This document shows positions 1-8,982 of a stretch of DNA of 22,858 nt, in pieces. The notes beneath the pieces are model-generated. The model searched no databases, was not told the DNA's origin, and saw only the letters and a list, made by a program, of their open reading frames with translations. Each line of letters opens with the position of its first letter. The first letter of the stretch is position 1. The translations under genes were made by a program, and so were the position numbers. This DNA comes from Chromera velia (lineage: Eukaryota; Sar; Chromeraceae): positions 5,001 through 27,858 of the forward strand of contig JAHBMJ010001628.1 of the NCBI GenBank assembly GCA_018398765.1. Direction: 5' to 3'.

Positions 1-44
1 ATCAGCAGAGCTGGAAGGGAAAATGAGAGAAAGATCATCCATGT

Positions 45-65
45 ATGATGATGATGATGATGATT
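45..65. repeat. ATG/CAT triplet run at the LINE 3' end
   Basis: About six to seven tandem ATG triplets (CAT on the minus strand) lie roughly 130 bp beyond the stop codon of the minus-strand reverse-transcriptase frame. Several LINE clades end in a short tandem repeat instead of poly(A), so this may mark the element's 3' terminus. It could equally be an unrelated microsatellite. No target-site duplication could be checked because the other end is 5'-truncated. Confidence 0.4.
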
Positions 66-193
66 GAGGGTTAAATCCTAGATTTAGCGACGCCAAATCC
101 CAAGCCACTAACAAGGCTTTGAGGACAACCCAGAATACACATTTATGGGGGGAGGGGATGAGGAAGCCTGCATGCCAATCGGATCGATTCGCC

Positions 194-2701
194 TCAACTT
201 GCCTTATCGACAGAATGGACCTTCTTGAGACAGTCGGCTATAGCTTTGGAACCGCTTCTAGGCAGAATTGTGCACAACAGCAACACCATATCCTTCATTT
301 TTTTCTCATTATCAGAAGTGCCCCTCCTGGTTGCACCTGCAACGCGTTGTGCGATCTGTATTCTTATATCAATGGGTGCTTTCTGCTTCGCAATTTCGTA
401 CAGTTCTTTCAGCCTATTCCATTCCCTTTCTGTGTCCTTACATTCCGTCAGAACATGAACCTCATCTGTGGTCACACACGAGGGGGACAAACATTTATTG
501 CACAGCTGTTCCGGTTGGGTTCTATCTATATCTCCCCCTGTGAGAGCCCTAAAAAACGTACGGAAGCCTGCGGAGGACTGTAACAGACTCTTTGGCAGAG
601 GTTCAACACTGCACTCTATTATTTCACTTCTCGGATGCCATTCACTCAGAAGGTGCATGGCCAAACGCTGTCTGGACGGATTCTTTGATTGGAAAGGGGA
701 GAGATTCGCAAGGTGGGGAAAAATTCCGTCTCTGTCTCTAACGTTTCTAGTTTCTTCTTTCAACCAGTCGGACAGCCAGGCACCCTCTACGATCTTTTTT
801 GCCGCCCTTTTCCTTCTGCCCTTGCCCTTCCCTTTAAACTTGTCCCCCACCGTGCGTGGCAATGGAGGCCACAAAAGGGAGTAATCTAATGGAACGGCCA
901 GCCATTTTACTGTCTTAACGAAGGGTTCACATGAGCCAGCCAAGCACTCATTCCACACTGCCCGGGGTAGAGCATGGTCGATCAATTTGATGCATTGGAT
1001 GAAGCCCCCACTCAACTTACCAAGTAGAGAACTGAATGGCTCGAGAGAGAGAGAGAGAAGGGAAGGCGAAACAAAGGAGTGATGGGAGAGACCAAAACAA
1101 CATCGAACAAAACGTAACTGTAATGCATCGAGGCAGGCAACATCTGTCTTTCTCAGCGGGATCGTTTCCAGTCCATACAGCGCGACTGGCAGCCAGAGGG
1201 CCTTGAACAAAGTAATTTTAGAAAAGGGAGAAACAAAGCCCAGAGAAGAGAGAGTACCAAACACCGCCCCCAAAGCCTTCTCTGCCGCCTCAATGCGGGC
1301 TTCGACTGTCCTGCTAAGGTCCCCGCCCTCAAAAACCCAGTTGCCCAAATACTTATATTTACTCACCGCTTCCACTGGTCTGCCTTCATAAAGAAAAGGG
1401 GTCCGGGGCACTAGGTCGGGGTGGGGGGAGGAGAGACGCATAACTTTTGTCTTCTTTAAATTCACCTTCAGGCCGTGCTCCTTACAATAGTCCTCGAGGC
1501 GAGACAGGCGTTTCTGCAAGTCAGAAGCACTGTGAGCAAACAGAACAAGGTCGTCAGCGTATCCGATGCTTTCAATTAAAACGTCAGACAGTCTGACAGG
1601 AGTCTCTCCATCAGTACCCCCAGCCGAGCTTTGATTCCTGTTTTCATCATCGGAGCTGACAGACTTATGCAGATTGTTGATGAAAAGAAAAAAGAGGAGA
1701 GGAGAGAGAGGATCACCTTGTTTTACTCCTCCGCCTTCTGGAAAGCATTCTGTTGCCCCATCTACCCGAGCCTTCACCTGACTATACATCGAATAAATCA
1801 TCCAAACATCGGCTTGGCTTACTCCTTCCTCCCTGAGCCTCTCTAACATTTTAACCCGAGGAACTGTATCAAACGCCTTGCTGAAATCAACAAACGCGGC
1901 AATCAGAGGGCTCTTCTTCTTTTTGGAGCTAAGAATTAACGAAGACAGAGCAGCGAAGGCTTCCTTTGTCCCTACCCCCTGTCTGAAGCCGAGCTGCCTT
2001 TCGTCAATTTTTACCTCTTTCCTGATCTTTGAGTCCATCAATAAAGCAAAAATCTTACCTAGAACCCCCACAATGTGGATGATCGGGCGCCATTCATTAC
2101 AGTCGAGACTCGGCGGGCCCTTGGGGACGGGAGCAATGCGCAATACATTCCAGCGTTCAGGCCAAAAAGAAAAAAGGTGAAACAAATTGAAAAAGACAAA
2201 GAGCAGCAAGCGGGAGAGAGAAGAAAAACCAAAACATAACGAGAGGTGACAGGGGCCAACCCCATCTAAACCCAGCGCCTTCTTTGGGTCAATTCCTTTC
2301 AGTGTTTCCTCGATCATATGTATAGAGAAGGCGGGCTGAGAAGGAGGGGGGAAGGCCAGACCAACAGGTGCAGGCGGGAGACCAGGACCGTCGAAGACCC
2401 CTGCCCAGAACTGAGTGAAAGAAGATGCAGCGGGTTTATTATCCCCTCCCCTCTGTGTTTTGATTTTCCTGTTCCATTGCCAAACTTTCGAGGGGTCAAC
2501 TGCTGCTTCTCTAGCTAGCCTCTCTGCTGTCTGTTGCTCGAGCTTACTCCTTTTTACTGTAAACAGTCGAGCTCTTTCCCTTCTCATTTTGACACATTCT
2601 TTTCGCAGAGGGTGAGAAGGGTTCGGAACATGTCTTGCCTTTTCCTCTGCCTCCTTCACCTTCAAATGAATCAGGCGGCATTGAGGGTCCCTGGCCACCA
2701 A
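194..2701 (-). CDS. LINE reverse transcriptase, C-terminal polyprotein part
   Basis: An 835-codon frame encodes an RNA-dependent DNA polymerase that would copy element RNA at a nicked chromosomal target. Visible in order: a charged N-terminal segment (about 10-95); the LDG motif (about 143-150); the WRPI segment (about 204-207); motif A AFVDFSKAFDTV (269-280), with its catalytic Asp; motif B GGGVKQGDPLSPLLF (323-337); YADD (381-384), with the paired catalytic Asp residues; and a thumb region with the KYKYLG motif near 448-453. Near the C terminus CNKC...C...H...C resembles the LINE zinc knuckle. All polymerase motifs look intact. The first residue is not a true start: the frame reads in from upstream, and an ATG-initiated protein would need a frame change near 2700. 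The antisense open frames are shadows. Confidence 0.88.
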   Translation of the reverse strand: MVARDPQCRLIHLKVKEAEEKARHVPNPSHPLRKECVKMRRERARLFTVKRSKLEQQTAERLAREAAVDPSKVWQWNRKIKTQRGGDNKPAASSFTQFWAGVFDGPGLPPAPVGLAFPPPSQPAFSIHMIEETLKGIDPKKALGLDGVGPCHLSLCFGFSSLSRLLLFVFFNLFHLFSFWPERWNVLRIAPVPKGPPSLDCNEWRPIIHIVGVLGKIFALLMDSKIRKEVKIDERQLGFRQGVGTKEAFAALSSLILSSKKKKSPLIAAFVDFSKAFDTVPRVKMLERLREEGVSQADVWMIYSMYSQVKARVDGATECFPEGGGVKQGDPLSPLLFFLFINNLHKSVSSDDENRNQSSAGGTDGETPVRLSDVLIESIGYADDLVLFAHSASDLQKRLSRLEDYCKEHGLKVNLKKTKVMRLSSPHPDLVPRTPFLYEGRPVEAVSKYKYLGNWVFEGGDLSRTVEARIEAAEKALGAVFGTLSSLGFVSPFSKITLFKALWLPVALYGLETIPLRKTDVACLDALQLRFVRCCFGLSHHSFVSPSLLSLSLEPFSSLLGKLSGGFIQCIKLIDHALPRAVWNECLAGSCEPFVKTVKWLAVPLDYSLLWPPLPRTVGDKFKGKGKGRRKRAAKKIVEGAWLSDWLKEETRNVRDRDGIFPHLANLSPFQSKNPSRQRLAMHLLSEWHPRSEIIECSVEPLPKSLLQSSAGFRTFFRALTGGDIDRTQPEQLCNKCLSPSCVTTDEVHVLTECKDTEREWNRLKELYEIAKQKAPIDIRIQIAQRVAGATRRGTSDNEKKMKDMVLLLCTILPRSGSKAIADCLKKVHSVDKAS

Positions 2702-3285
2702 GCCTGACGGGTGCTCTGCTTTTTCCCAGACTGTCTTCTCTTCTTGGATGCCTTTCCCCTGTCTGCCACTGCACCCACTTTGCTGTTTGCCAGCCTTTCT
2801 TCCCAGGAAAGACCCAACTGTTCCAATTGGTCAAGATAAGAAGCCTTGCTGAGAGAGTTGGGGGGGGGAGCATTCTGATGGGGAGGTGGTTGTGGGGGAA
2901 GGGGTGGTGGGTCAGGGAGAGGTGGGATAGGGGGAACAACTTGACCTCCTTCACGCAGTTCGTTTACCTCTCTATCAAACAGGCCGGGAAAAACCGTCTC
3001 AGAAAACGGCAGGACCGCTCTGGTGAGAGGAATCATTTCATCATCAGTCACCGGGGAAGTTCTATTAACAGTGAGGAGAGGGAGGAGAAAAGAGAAATTC
3101 TTTTTATCCGTGGGGGCATGCGGAGGATCAGAAGACATAGGGGGAGGAGATGAATTAAGAAAAAAAGAAAGAGAAAGAACAACATGTTGAGAGGCAAAGT
3201 CAGCTTCCAGGTTTGAAGTGGTAGAGGACCAGGCTGTCAAAAGAAAAGGATCTACAAAAAAGTGATCAATCGCTGTTGTATGCAC
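2671..3285 (-). pseudogene. LINE upstream frame: endonuclease tail and proline-rich linker
   Basis: A 204-codon frame overlaps the reverse-transcriptase frame by about 30 bp in a different reading frame. Its first 40 or so residues (IDHFFVDPFLLTAW, then ADFASQHVVLSLS) resemble the end of an APE/EEP endonuclease. There the family normally ends in a catalytic S-D-H triplet; here it reads S-Q-H. A proline-rich stretch follows (about residues 122-143) and then a basic tail. The frame stops just where the reverse-transcriptase frame becomes open, so one original open frame was probably split by a single-base indel near 2700. Programmed frameshifting is possible but I see no clear slippery site. 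The endonuclease assignment is inferred from motif layout and is moderate. Confidence 0.55.
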
Positions 3286-3667
3286 TTATGAAGCATTCTG
3301 CCCTCCCATGCTTCTCGTACAGCCTCTTTTGCAACTTTTCTAAAGCAGGTTTTAGGCCAAGACAAAAAAGAAGCGGCCCTGCAACATCTCCCTGTTGTAC
3401 CCCTTTTTAACTCATAAAAGTACACAGTCTACCTTTCTAGTCATGAAAGAAGATCGGGACTAGCGTACCATACCAGAGAGAAAAGAAACGAAACAGCTCA
3501 GGAAAATGCTCACACAGCTCGTCCATCGCTTTCTGTCTGTCGCAAGTGTTGAATGCATTGTTTGCATCTATCTGGAAGAGGATGGAGTTAGGACAAAGCT
3601 GCAAACAAGTTTGGACTGCTCTGAAAAGTTTGTCTGTCCCTACACTCATTCTTACCGCATACTGCAA
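3286..3667 (-). pseudogene. Reverse-transcriptase fragment, distinct from the neighbouring LINE
   Basis: The frame at 3437-3667 reads LFQIDANNAFNTCDR, a motif A with D-x-x-N-A-F in place of the D-x-x-K-A-F seen in the adjacent LINE. Past two stop codons the same strand continues with GVQQGDVAGPLLF, a motif B variant, before homology ends at about 3286. The Y-x-DD region is absent, presumably because the younger LINE inserted here. The in-frame stops and missing catalytic core mean it cannot be functional. It belongs to a different reverse-transcriptase lineage from the 194-2701 frame; I cannot name the clade. Confidence 0.7.
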
Positions 3668-3994
3668 TGCCCCAAGGTGTTCCTCAAACTTCTCTCCGTA
3701 CTCAATCAGGATTGCCTTCGTGACTCATCTTCGGAACACGTCCCCGATCGTCATCGGTCTCACTTTATCACCTTTCGGGTCCTTGTTGAGGGCAAAAGAC
3801 CTCCCGCTTACGAGCAAGCAAAGAAGAGATGGAGGGGTGTTGCCCACTGCCAGTTGCTGGGCGACAGTGAAGAGAGCACACTGCCCTGCTGTACCCCCCC
3901 CTCCCGATCCATCGCCTGGGAGAAAAAAACGAATGTGTTCATAACGCCACCCTAAGATTCCCTGGGCAAAGCCTCGGATGGCAGAGCAGGCTGC

Positions 3995-4201
3995 TTATAG
4001 GAGGGAATTAAGCGTAAGCTCGAGGTGGGGTGGGTCTGATGCGAGGGCTTTGGTCTCGCATCGGGTCCTATACGGGGGGTGGAGATCCTTCAGTTTGCAG
4101 AATGTCTTCATGTTTAGGGTAGCGATCCCTAAGGAGCCTAGACGGGAGACTGCTTTGGAGAGGGCCCCGTCTTTGATGAGGGCATCCACGTGGCGGCGCA
4201 T
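3995..4201 (-). pseudogene. Degraded retroelement segment upstream of the RT fragment
   Basis: A 68-residue frame containing HVDALIKDGALSKAVSRLGS and later KLKDLHP. It recalls the short helical segment that precedes the polymerase in some eukaryotic non-LTR elements, where alanine/arginine-rich helices lead to a conserved L-H-P. It lies between the reverse-transcriptase fragment and the 4217-4579 frame, in the order expected for one broken polyprotein. The link rests on layout and general resemblance, not on a motif with known function. Confidence 0.4.
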
Positions 4202-4216
4202 ACTGTCTTTGGCGGC

Positions 4217-4579
4217 CTACTGTGACGGTTTCCTCCCTTTCCTCTTCTCTATCTGTTTCTCTCTCATTTTAACAATATCGGATGTCAAGGATGAAACTAA
4301 GACTTCAAATTCTCCGCTCCAAAAGGCTGATATTCGGCGTCTCCGTACTGTAAGAGATGCATTCTCCCCTTTCCTGTCTACCCTCAGAAAGAGGGACAGA
4401 AAATAGAAGAGCGCTTTCCAAGCCTTCTCTGCTGCTGCGAGGTCATCACTCTGAATTCTTTGGGCATACTCTTCCAGGATGGTAAGCAGTGTGGGGCGAA
4501 GGGTGGCATTGATATGTTTGTCTATCGATATAATGTCTAGGTCGTCGAGGGCTTCGGCTTTGAGATCTATGGAGTCCAA
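4217..4579 (-). pseudogene. Degraded retroelement segment, helical domain
   Basis: A 120-residue frame with AAAEKAWKALFYFLSLFLRV followed by a basic RRRR stretch and a W-S-G-E-F segment. An A-W-K-x-L-F hydrophobic helix of this type is common just upstream of the polymerase in a class of eukaryotic retroelement polyproteins. It continues toward the 3995-4201 frame after a stop and frame change. Predicted all-helical; no catalytic residues seen. Confidence 0.42.
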
Positions 4580-4585
4580 AAATTT

Positions 4586-4993
4586 CTATTTTTCCTCCCA
4601 CTCTGCAATGGTCACTTCGGGATTCTCCTCATCTTTGTGTCTCCCCCTCCCAGCACTGTCTCTTTCCCTCCTTTCTGCCCCCCCCTCTCCCTCCCTCTTT
4701 CCCCCCTCCCTCCCTCCCCTCGTCAACAAAGCAACCCTCACAGCAGGCTGTGACCCTGCGCCTCTACCTGCCCTTCTTTTGATCCCTTGCTGTCCCTGAG
4801 GCTCCGGTGGCTCTTCTCCCCATTCCCGTCGCTCTAACAAATCTGTGAGGTCGTTGATGTCTGACCCTCCATCCGATGGCTCTCCTTCCCCCTCTTCTCT
4901 TCTCTCTCTTTCTTTTTCCTCTTCTGCTTCTGTGTTGGCCCTCTCTTCTCCTTCATCTTCCGTTTTTTCCTCGGTATCATAGTCGGTCTGCAT
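4586..4993 (-). pseudogene. Acidic low-complexity retroelement frame
   Basis: A 135-residue frame dominated by Glu, Arg and Gly (runs such as EEEKERERREEGEGE). It ends just before the helical 4217-4579 frame. It may be the acidic linker of the same broken polyprotein. Composition alone can keep such purine-rich sequence open, so real coding history is uncertain. Confidence 0.3.
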
Positions 4994-5142
4994 CCTGTTT
5001 CTCCTCTCTCATCTTCCCCAATTCCCTCCCTGAAACATGCGGAAGATCTGTGAGAGCGGCCTCCCTTGGAGCCCTCCTTATAGAGGCACTTGGCCGTAGT
5101 TTGCTGCTATTGCGGCTATGGCTGCGGCAAGGTGGCTGCTGC

Positions 5143-5573
5143 TACTGCTGCTGCTGCTTAAGCTGGAGGTGCCACCCCCCCCCCCCTCCTGCACTGTTTC
5201 TATCGGGACGTACTTTAGGCCTCCCTCTCGCCTTCCCTTCGGTGGGTCGCACAGTTGCTGAAAGGATGGGGTTCTCCCAGCAGTCTTCTACATACCGTCC
5301 GTTTCGTCTTTTTCTTTTTCCCTGTGCCCCTTGTGCGCTCGAGTCTGGGTTTTTTGGGGCAAGTCCTCCTCTCGTCCGGTTAGGGGGTAGTGCTCTGCTC
5401 TTAGCTAGGCTCCTGGTGGGTGCCTCTCTCTCTGACTCTTCTCTGTCATCAGATTCTATGTCTGACCCTGAAAGCTTTTCGTTTGCGTCAAAACCTGTGA
5501 ATTGGTGGGGGTGTGGCCTTAAGGGCGGCTGTTTGCTTGCTGCGGCTGCCCCGCTATCGGTTACCGTCGTTTG
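5143..5573 (-). pseudogene. Basic, AT-hook-like open stretch, probable ORF1 remnant
   Basis: The minus strand is open between stops at 5574-5576 and 5143-5145, although no ATG begins it. The translation is Ser/Glu-rich, then strongly basic (GKRKRRNGR), and carries GKARGRPKVRP, which contains the G-R-P core of an AT-hook. A 12-base guanine run (about 5175-5186) marks a likely frame slip, after which an alternative frame gives a poly-Ser stretch. It would suit a nucleic-acid-binding N-terminal region of the older retroelement; that role is inferred. Confidence 0.33.
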
Positions 5574-5679
5574 CTAGGTCATTTGTCGGTCCCCCTCAGT
5601 GCCTCCCATCACCACATCCTCTTGTTCTCTGCGCTGGCTATCGTCTCCTGTTGGTTGGGGGGGCGGGTCAGGAAGGGGG

Positions 5680-6030
5680 TCAGGTATATTGCCGTTGGTG
5701 ATATGGGCCACGAGGTTGTTCCCTCTCTGGCCTCCTAGGGGGACCATACTCCTGCATGACCTTGCTGTCCGAGTAAGTTGAGTTGTGGAGGGGTAAGCTG
5801 CGTGGGATGGAGTGATATCGCAAGGACGGCAAGGAACAAAAGAAGAGAGAAGGGGCGGATAGGTCGGGCTCGGGTCGGACGCTAGCCCCAACGGTGACTC
5901 TTCTTGAAGTTGAGTCATAGCAGTCCCCCGACAAAGAATGCTGCGTGCTGGGGGCGGGTCTTGGAGTGGGTGTGGGGGCTTGTGTGAGGCGGGGGGGAGG
6001 CGGGAGGAACGGTGGAGGGGGTTTGGACAT
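5680..6030 (-). pseudogene. Proline-rich frame at the head of the older element
   Basis: A 116-residue frame starts at an ATG with a poly-proline head (SKPPPPFLPPPP) and ends with a Pro/Arg/Gln-rich tail. An overlapping frame (5574-5918) is also open, so the true frame is unclear. I place it provisionally as the 5' end of the older retroelement because it lies on the same strand just upstream of the basic frame. It has no recognisable domain. Confidence 0.25.
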
Positions 6031-6705
6031 GTTCAGACGTGACCAGCCACCACCTGGCCCAGCTGCCTGTCTGCTCTTTATGCTGAGAAACAGGGTGCTA
6101 CTCTGCGTCTTCTCTTTGCGTTTTTTTCTTTTTTGTCTGCTTTAGATGGTGGAGGGCGGAAGAAGCCTGTATACGTCTGTTCATCTACAAGCCTTGCCAA
6201 TAAATATGCATCCCACGGGGAGAGTGACAGCAAATCTAGACGGCAGAGGTCGTGTGAAGTCAGGAGGGGGACGTTGGAGGAACAGAGCCAGCGGTACTGG
6301 AAACGTTTGGTGAGCCTCCTCGCTAGATCGGTGCTGTCCGCCGTGCCAGCTGCCCAGGCCTCTGATGAGAAGGAGGGGGAGATGGAGAAACCAGAATATC
6401 TGACTCTCTAGATGTGTGCATAAGAGATGGTGGGGGGTAGGGCGCTCCAAGGGATTCCTTTCACCGTCTGCGTATACAGGACGTTGGGGGACGAGTGGGC
6501 GGTGAGCGCCGGAGACGTAACGAGTATGAGGAAGACAGTGTAAGCGATGAGACGAGCGACTGACCTTTTTTCTTGAGGTCTCCACTGGGGAAGAAATGTA
6601 GTGATTCGACCTGTATGGGCCTGCCGATGCCTAGTTGCTGCCTTAAGATACAGCTGGAGGCCTTCCTCGATGGTCGTGGACGTTCGTGCCAGGATGACCT
6701 ATCGT
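6031..6705. other. Intergenic stretch without a supported gene
   Basis: This lies between the minus-strand retroelement and the 60-bp repeat array. Open frames exist on both strands but have low-complexity translations and no domain match. I see no promoter signature I could defend. It may hold upstream regulatory sequence or a first exon of the plus-strand ALKBH8-like gene. Confidence 0.4.
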
Positions 6706-6869
6706 ATTTTTGTTTTGTAAGTGCCCCCCGCTTCGCCTTCCGGGGCCATATGCATGGGCTGGGGTATTTTTGTTTTGTAAGTGCCCCCCGCTTCGCCTTC
6801 CGGGGCCATATGCATGGGCTGGGGTATTTTTGTTTTGTAAGTGCCCCCCGCTTCGCTTTCCGGGGCCAT
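6706..6869. repeat. 60-bp tandem repeat, almost three copies
   Basis: Two identical 60-bp units (6706-6765 and 6766-6825) are followed by a partial, slightly diverged third (6826 to about 6869). Each unit begins GTATTTTTGTTTTGTAAGTG and ends with CATATGCATGGGCTGG. Because 60 is a multiple of three, the unit stays open in several frames on both strands and gives 20-residue repeats; these are probably not coding. Each copy contains TTTTGTAAGT, a good 5' splice-site match. The near identity of the copies implies recent duplication. Confidence 0.9.
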
Positions 6870-7356
6870 GTGTGCATGGTCCTGCAAAGCGAAAAAAAAA
6901 ACTTTTCGGGACATGCCGTTTACCAAATTACCATGCATCCGACGTTTACCGTGGGCGGGAAAAGGTTTTCTCCGAGTATGTGCAAAGACTTGCAAAGCAA
7001 CTTCCCGTGCACTCTCGTCCAAAAGACTGGATCGTGCAATGAAGTCTTTTCAAATGCATCGTGGGGGGCTGCAGATGAACGGTTGGGTAGCACTGTGACG
7101 AACGATGTGAATGCACCGTCTTGGCCTGTGCGCCCCGTCAGCGCTTCAGCATCGTGCATTTTCTTTCTTGAAGAGTCTTCCCTTCTTCTTCGGAGAGAAG
7201 GACACACGAAGGAAATTGGCAATGCAGGTCTTCTCTATATGGCACAACCAGAGTCCATTTCGGTCGGTTGGTGACCTTTTTCAATTTTGAATATCTCTGC
7301 TGTCCCGTCTCCTGATCCCTCTTTTCCCGTCTCCCCCACTCTCTCTCATTGTGCAG
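6870..7356 (+). other. Presumed 5' region of the ALKBH8-like gene, first exon unresolved
   Basis: The first confident exon begins at 7357 with a partial codon, so coding sequence must exist upstream. One candidate frame ends at a CAG|GTCTTC donor after 7227 and includes SLLLRREGHTKEI, faintly like the region before the RRM in animal ALKBH8. Its phase (1) does not match the acceptor at 7357, which needs phase 2, so I do not call it. Transcript evidence would settle the start. Confidence 0.35.
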
Positions 7357-7916
7357 CCGTCCCTTCGACGGGAAGCCCACGAAACACCTGTACGTTATGC
7401 ACCCCAGACTTTCAAACTACACGCCTTCACAGATCAAAGCCTTCCTTGAGGGCAAGGTGGGGCCACAGGGGTGCATGCCTAACAGCTGCTACGTCGTTCA
7501 CAAGTCGGCTTACATTTTCCTCTCCTTCGACTCCGAGGGCGGGGCGACAGCTGCAAAGGAAATCCTCCAGTGTGCAGCCTTATCAGCATGCCAAGCAGAG
7601 GTCCATACAGAGGCGGGAGGGGAGGGAGAGGGGCGTGTGGCAGCTTCTTCTTTGTGTCGAGCGGAGTTTGCGGAGTTCTGCGCCTTCGAAGAACCGTCTC
7701 CCGTCTCCGTCTCTGAGTTTCTTTCTCCCGAAGAGACGGCACGACTTCTTGAGAAGGGCACATCGTTCCCGTCTCCTTCTGGTGCGAGGAACACCAACGA
7801 GACGTGCTTGCTCAGCAGCGTCCTTTCAGTTCCCGAATTCCTCTCTGCCTCGGATGCCTTGGAAGTTCGCAAGAAAATCGACAGGAAAAAATGGAAGAAA
7901 AATGGAAAGAAAAGAG
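7357..7916 (+). other. ALKBH8: Exon: RRM domain and start of the AlkB fold
   Basis: After a GTGCAG acceptor the exon encodes HLYVMHPRLSNYTPSQIKAF, an RRM-like first strand and helix, then AYIFLSF in the position of the RNP1 strand. In ALKBH8 the RRM contributes to tRNA binding. Two similar short segments follow: PVSVSEFLSPEETARLLE (nt 7697-7756) and LSVPEFLSASDALEVRKK (nt 7817-7879). Either could be the 'lip and helix' that opens the AlkB fold. The second leads into KKNGKKR and then, across the junction, EQHFGF, which matches the human R-R-V-K-H-F-G-Y segment. Confidence 0.8.
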
Positions 7917-8939
7917 GTGGGCAGGGGTTTCGGCTGAACAGATGGTTTCTTTGTTTGCGAGTTTCGGATGTATTCATTATCAATATCCATCGTGAATGAC
8001 GATGGCCTTCTCCGTCAGTGTTCTTTTCTATTCTCACCCGTCTGTCTTTCTTTCTCTACCCTCTGTCGCTCTCTCCTTCTCTTTTTCGTCTTTCTCCCCT
8101 CCCTTTGACTTCCTCTCTTGCACTTTTCAAGGCAAATTTTCCGGCTCCAATTCGGTTCTTTTCCTGTTTTCATCGTGTGGGTCCGTAGGGTAGTGATGGT
8201 TCTCTCAAAGCTGTCTGTGCTTGGAGAATGTGTGCGCGATCCCTGGGTGCATGCAGAACAACATTTTGGCTTCTCTGTGGGGGGTAGAGGGGGGCATGAG
8301 GTCCGTCCGCCAGTCTCCCTTGGTAGAATTAAGGGAAATAAATAAGGGGATATGCTTCGTGGAGTGGAGTCCTTCAAAGAACTCAGTCAGATTCAATCTG
8401 TCTCTGCTGAGTCTGTTGCAGCAGAAAACCTCAGCATCAGGTCGCTTGTTTTCTTTTTTGCGGAGAGGGGGGAAGAGCACTCCCGTAGAGGTCTGGATGG
8501 GTCTACGAAGTGCAACGAGTGCATCCCTGCCTTCTATCTTGTGAGACACACGAACACTACGTGCAACTGACTGAGAGAATGAGAAAGAACCTACATGGAG
8601 GAATAGAATGACTCACCAAATAAATTGATGACTTGCTGCTGACTGCATGCAGATCACTGCGGCGGCCAAGTCCCAGTCGGGCGATCTCTTCCCCGACCTC
8701 CTCTCTCCGTCTCTCTCCGAATGTCTACAGGGTCTGACAAGCTCTGGAAAAGGAGAAGGGGGGGAAGCGGAGGGGAAGGGAGAGAGGGATGATGAGAGAA
8801 AGCAAATTCAGCAAGAGGACCTAGCGCAACTAAATGGGGAGACGGGAGACTCATTTCGAAAGAGCGACAGCGACCTGGCGACATTCAATCAAGCTACTGT
8901 TTATGAGGTGCTACCACAAAAGGTCAGTGTGTCAGATTG

Positions 8940-8982
<43 letters not shown>

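Larger units (their letters stand above)
45..3285 (-). mobile_element. 5'-truncated non-LTR retrotransposon (LINE)
   Basis: This minus-strand element holds, in transcription order, the last part of an apparent APE-type endonuclease, a proline-rich linker, a reverse transcriptase and a C-terminal cysteine/histidine knuckle. There is no integrase, protease or LTR, so it is non-LTR. Most of the endonuclease is missing, because the sequence switches at about 3285 to a different reverse-transcriptase element in the same orientation. 5' truncation is typical of target-primed reverse transcription. The reverse-transcriptase frame is long and little damaged, which suggests a fairly recent insertion. 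The exact left end is uncertain; the triplet run at 45-65 is the best candidate. Confidence 0.85.
3286..6030 (-). mobile_element. Older, frame-broken retrotransposon interrupted by the LINE
   Basis: A chain of short minus-strand frames runs leftwards: proline-rich (5680-6030), basic (5143-5573), acidic (4586-4993), helical (4217-4579 and 3995-4201), and reverse transcriptase (3286-3667). Together they look like one degraded element: a nucleic-acid-binding N-terminal region, then an element-specific helical domain, then a polymerase. Stops and frame changes break it throughout. The polymerase ends abruptly at about 3286, where the younger LINE begins, so the rest of this element may lie beyond the left edge of the window. 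Assigning everything from 4000 to 6030 to one element is inference; only the polymerase fragment is clear. Confidence 0.6.

Noticed and set aside
119-583. Plus-strand open frames across the LINE
   Set aside because: They are antisense to the reverse-transcriptase frame and have no domain content.
1-6030. LTR retrotransposon or retroviral element
   Set aside because: No long terminal repeats, protease, integrase or RNase H were seen; motif order is that of non-LTR elements.
7010-7227. First exon of the ALKBH8-like gene ending at CAG|GTCTTC
   Set aside because: It has weak similarity (SLLLRREG), but phase 1 does not fit the acceptor at 7357.
6573-7274. 233-codon frame with 20-residue repeats
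   Set aside because: The repeats come from the 60-bp DNA unit, which is open in several frames on both strands; there is no codon or domain support.
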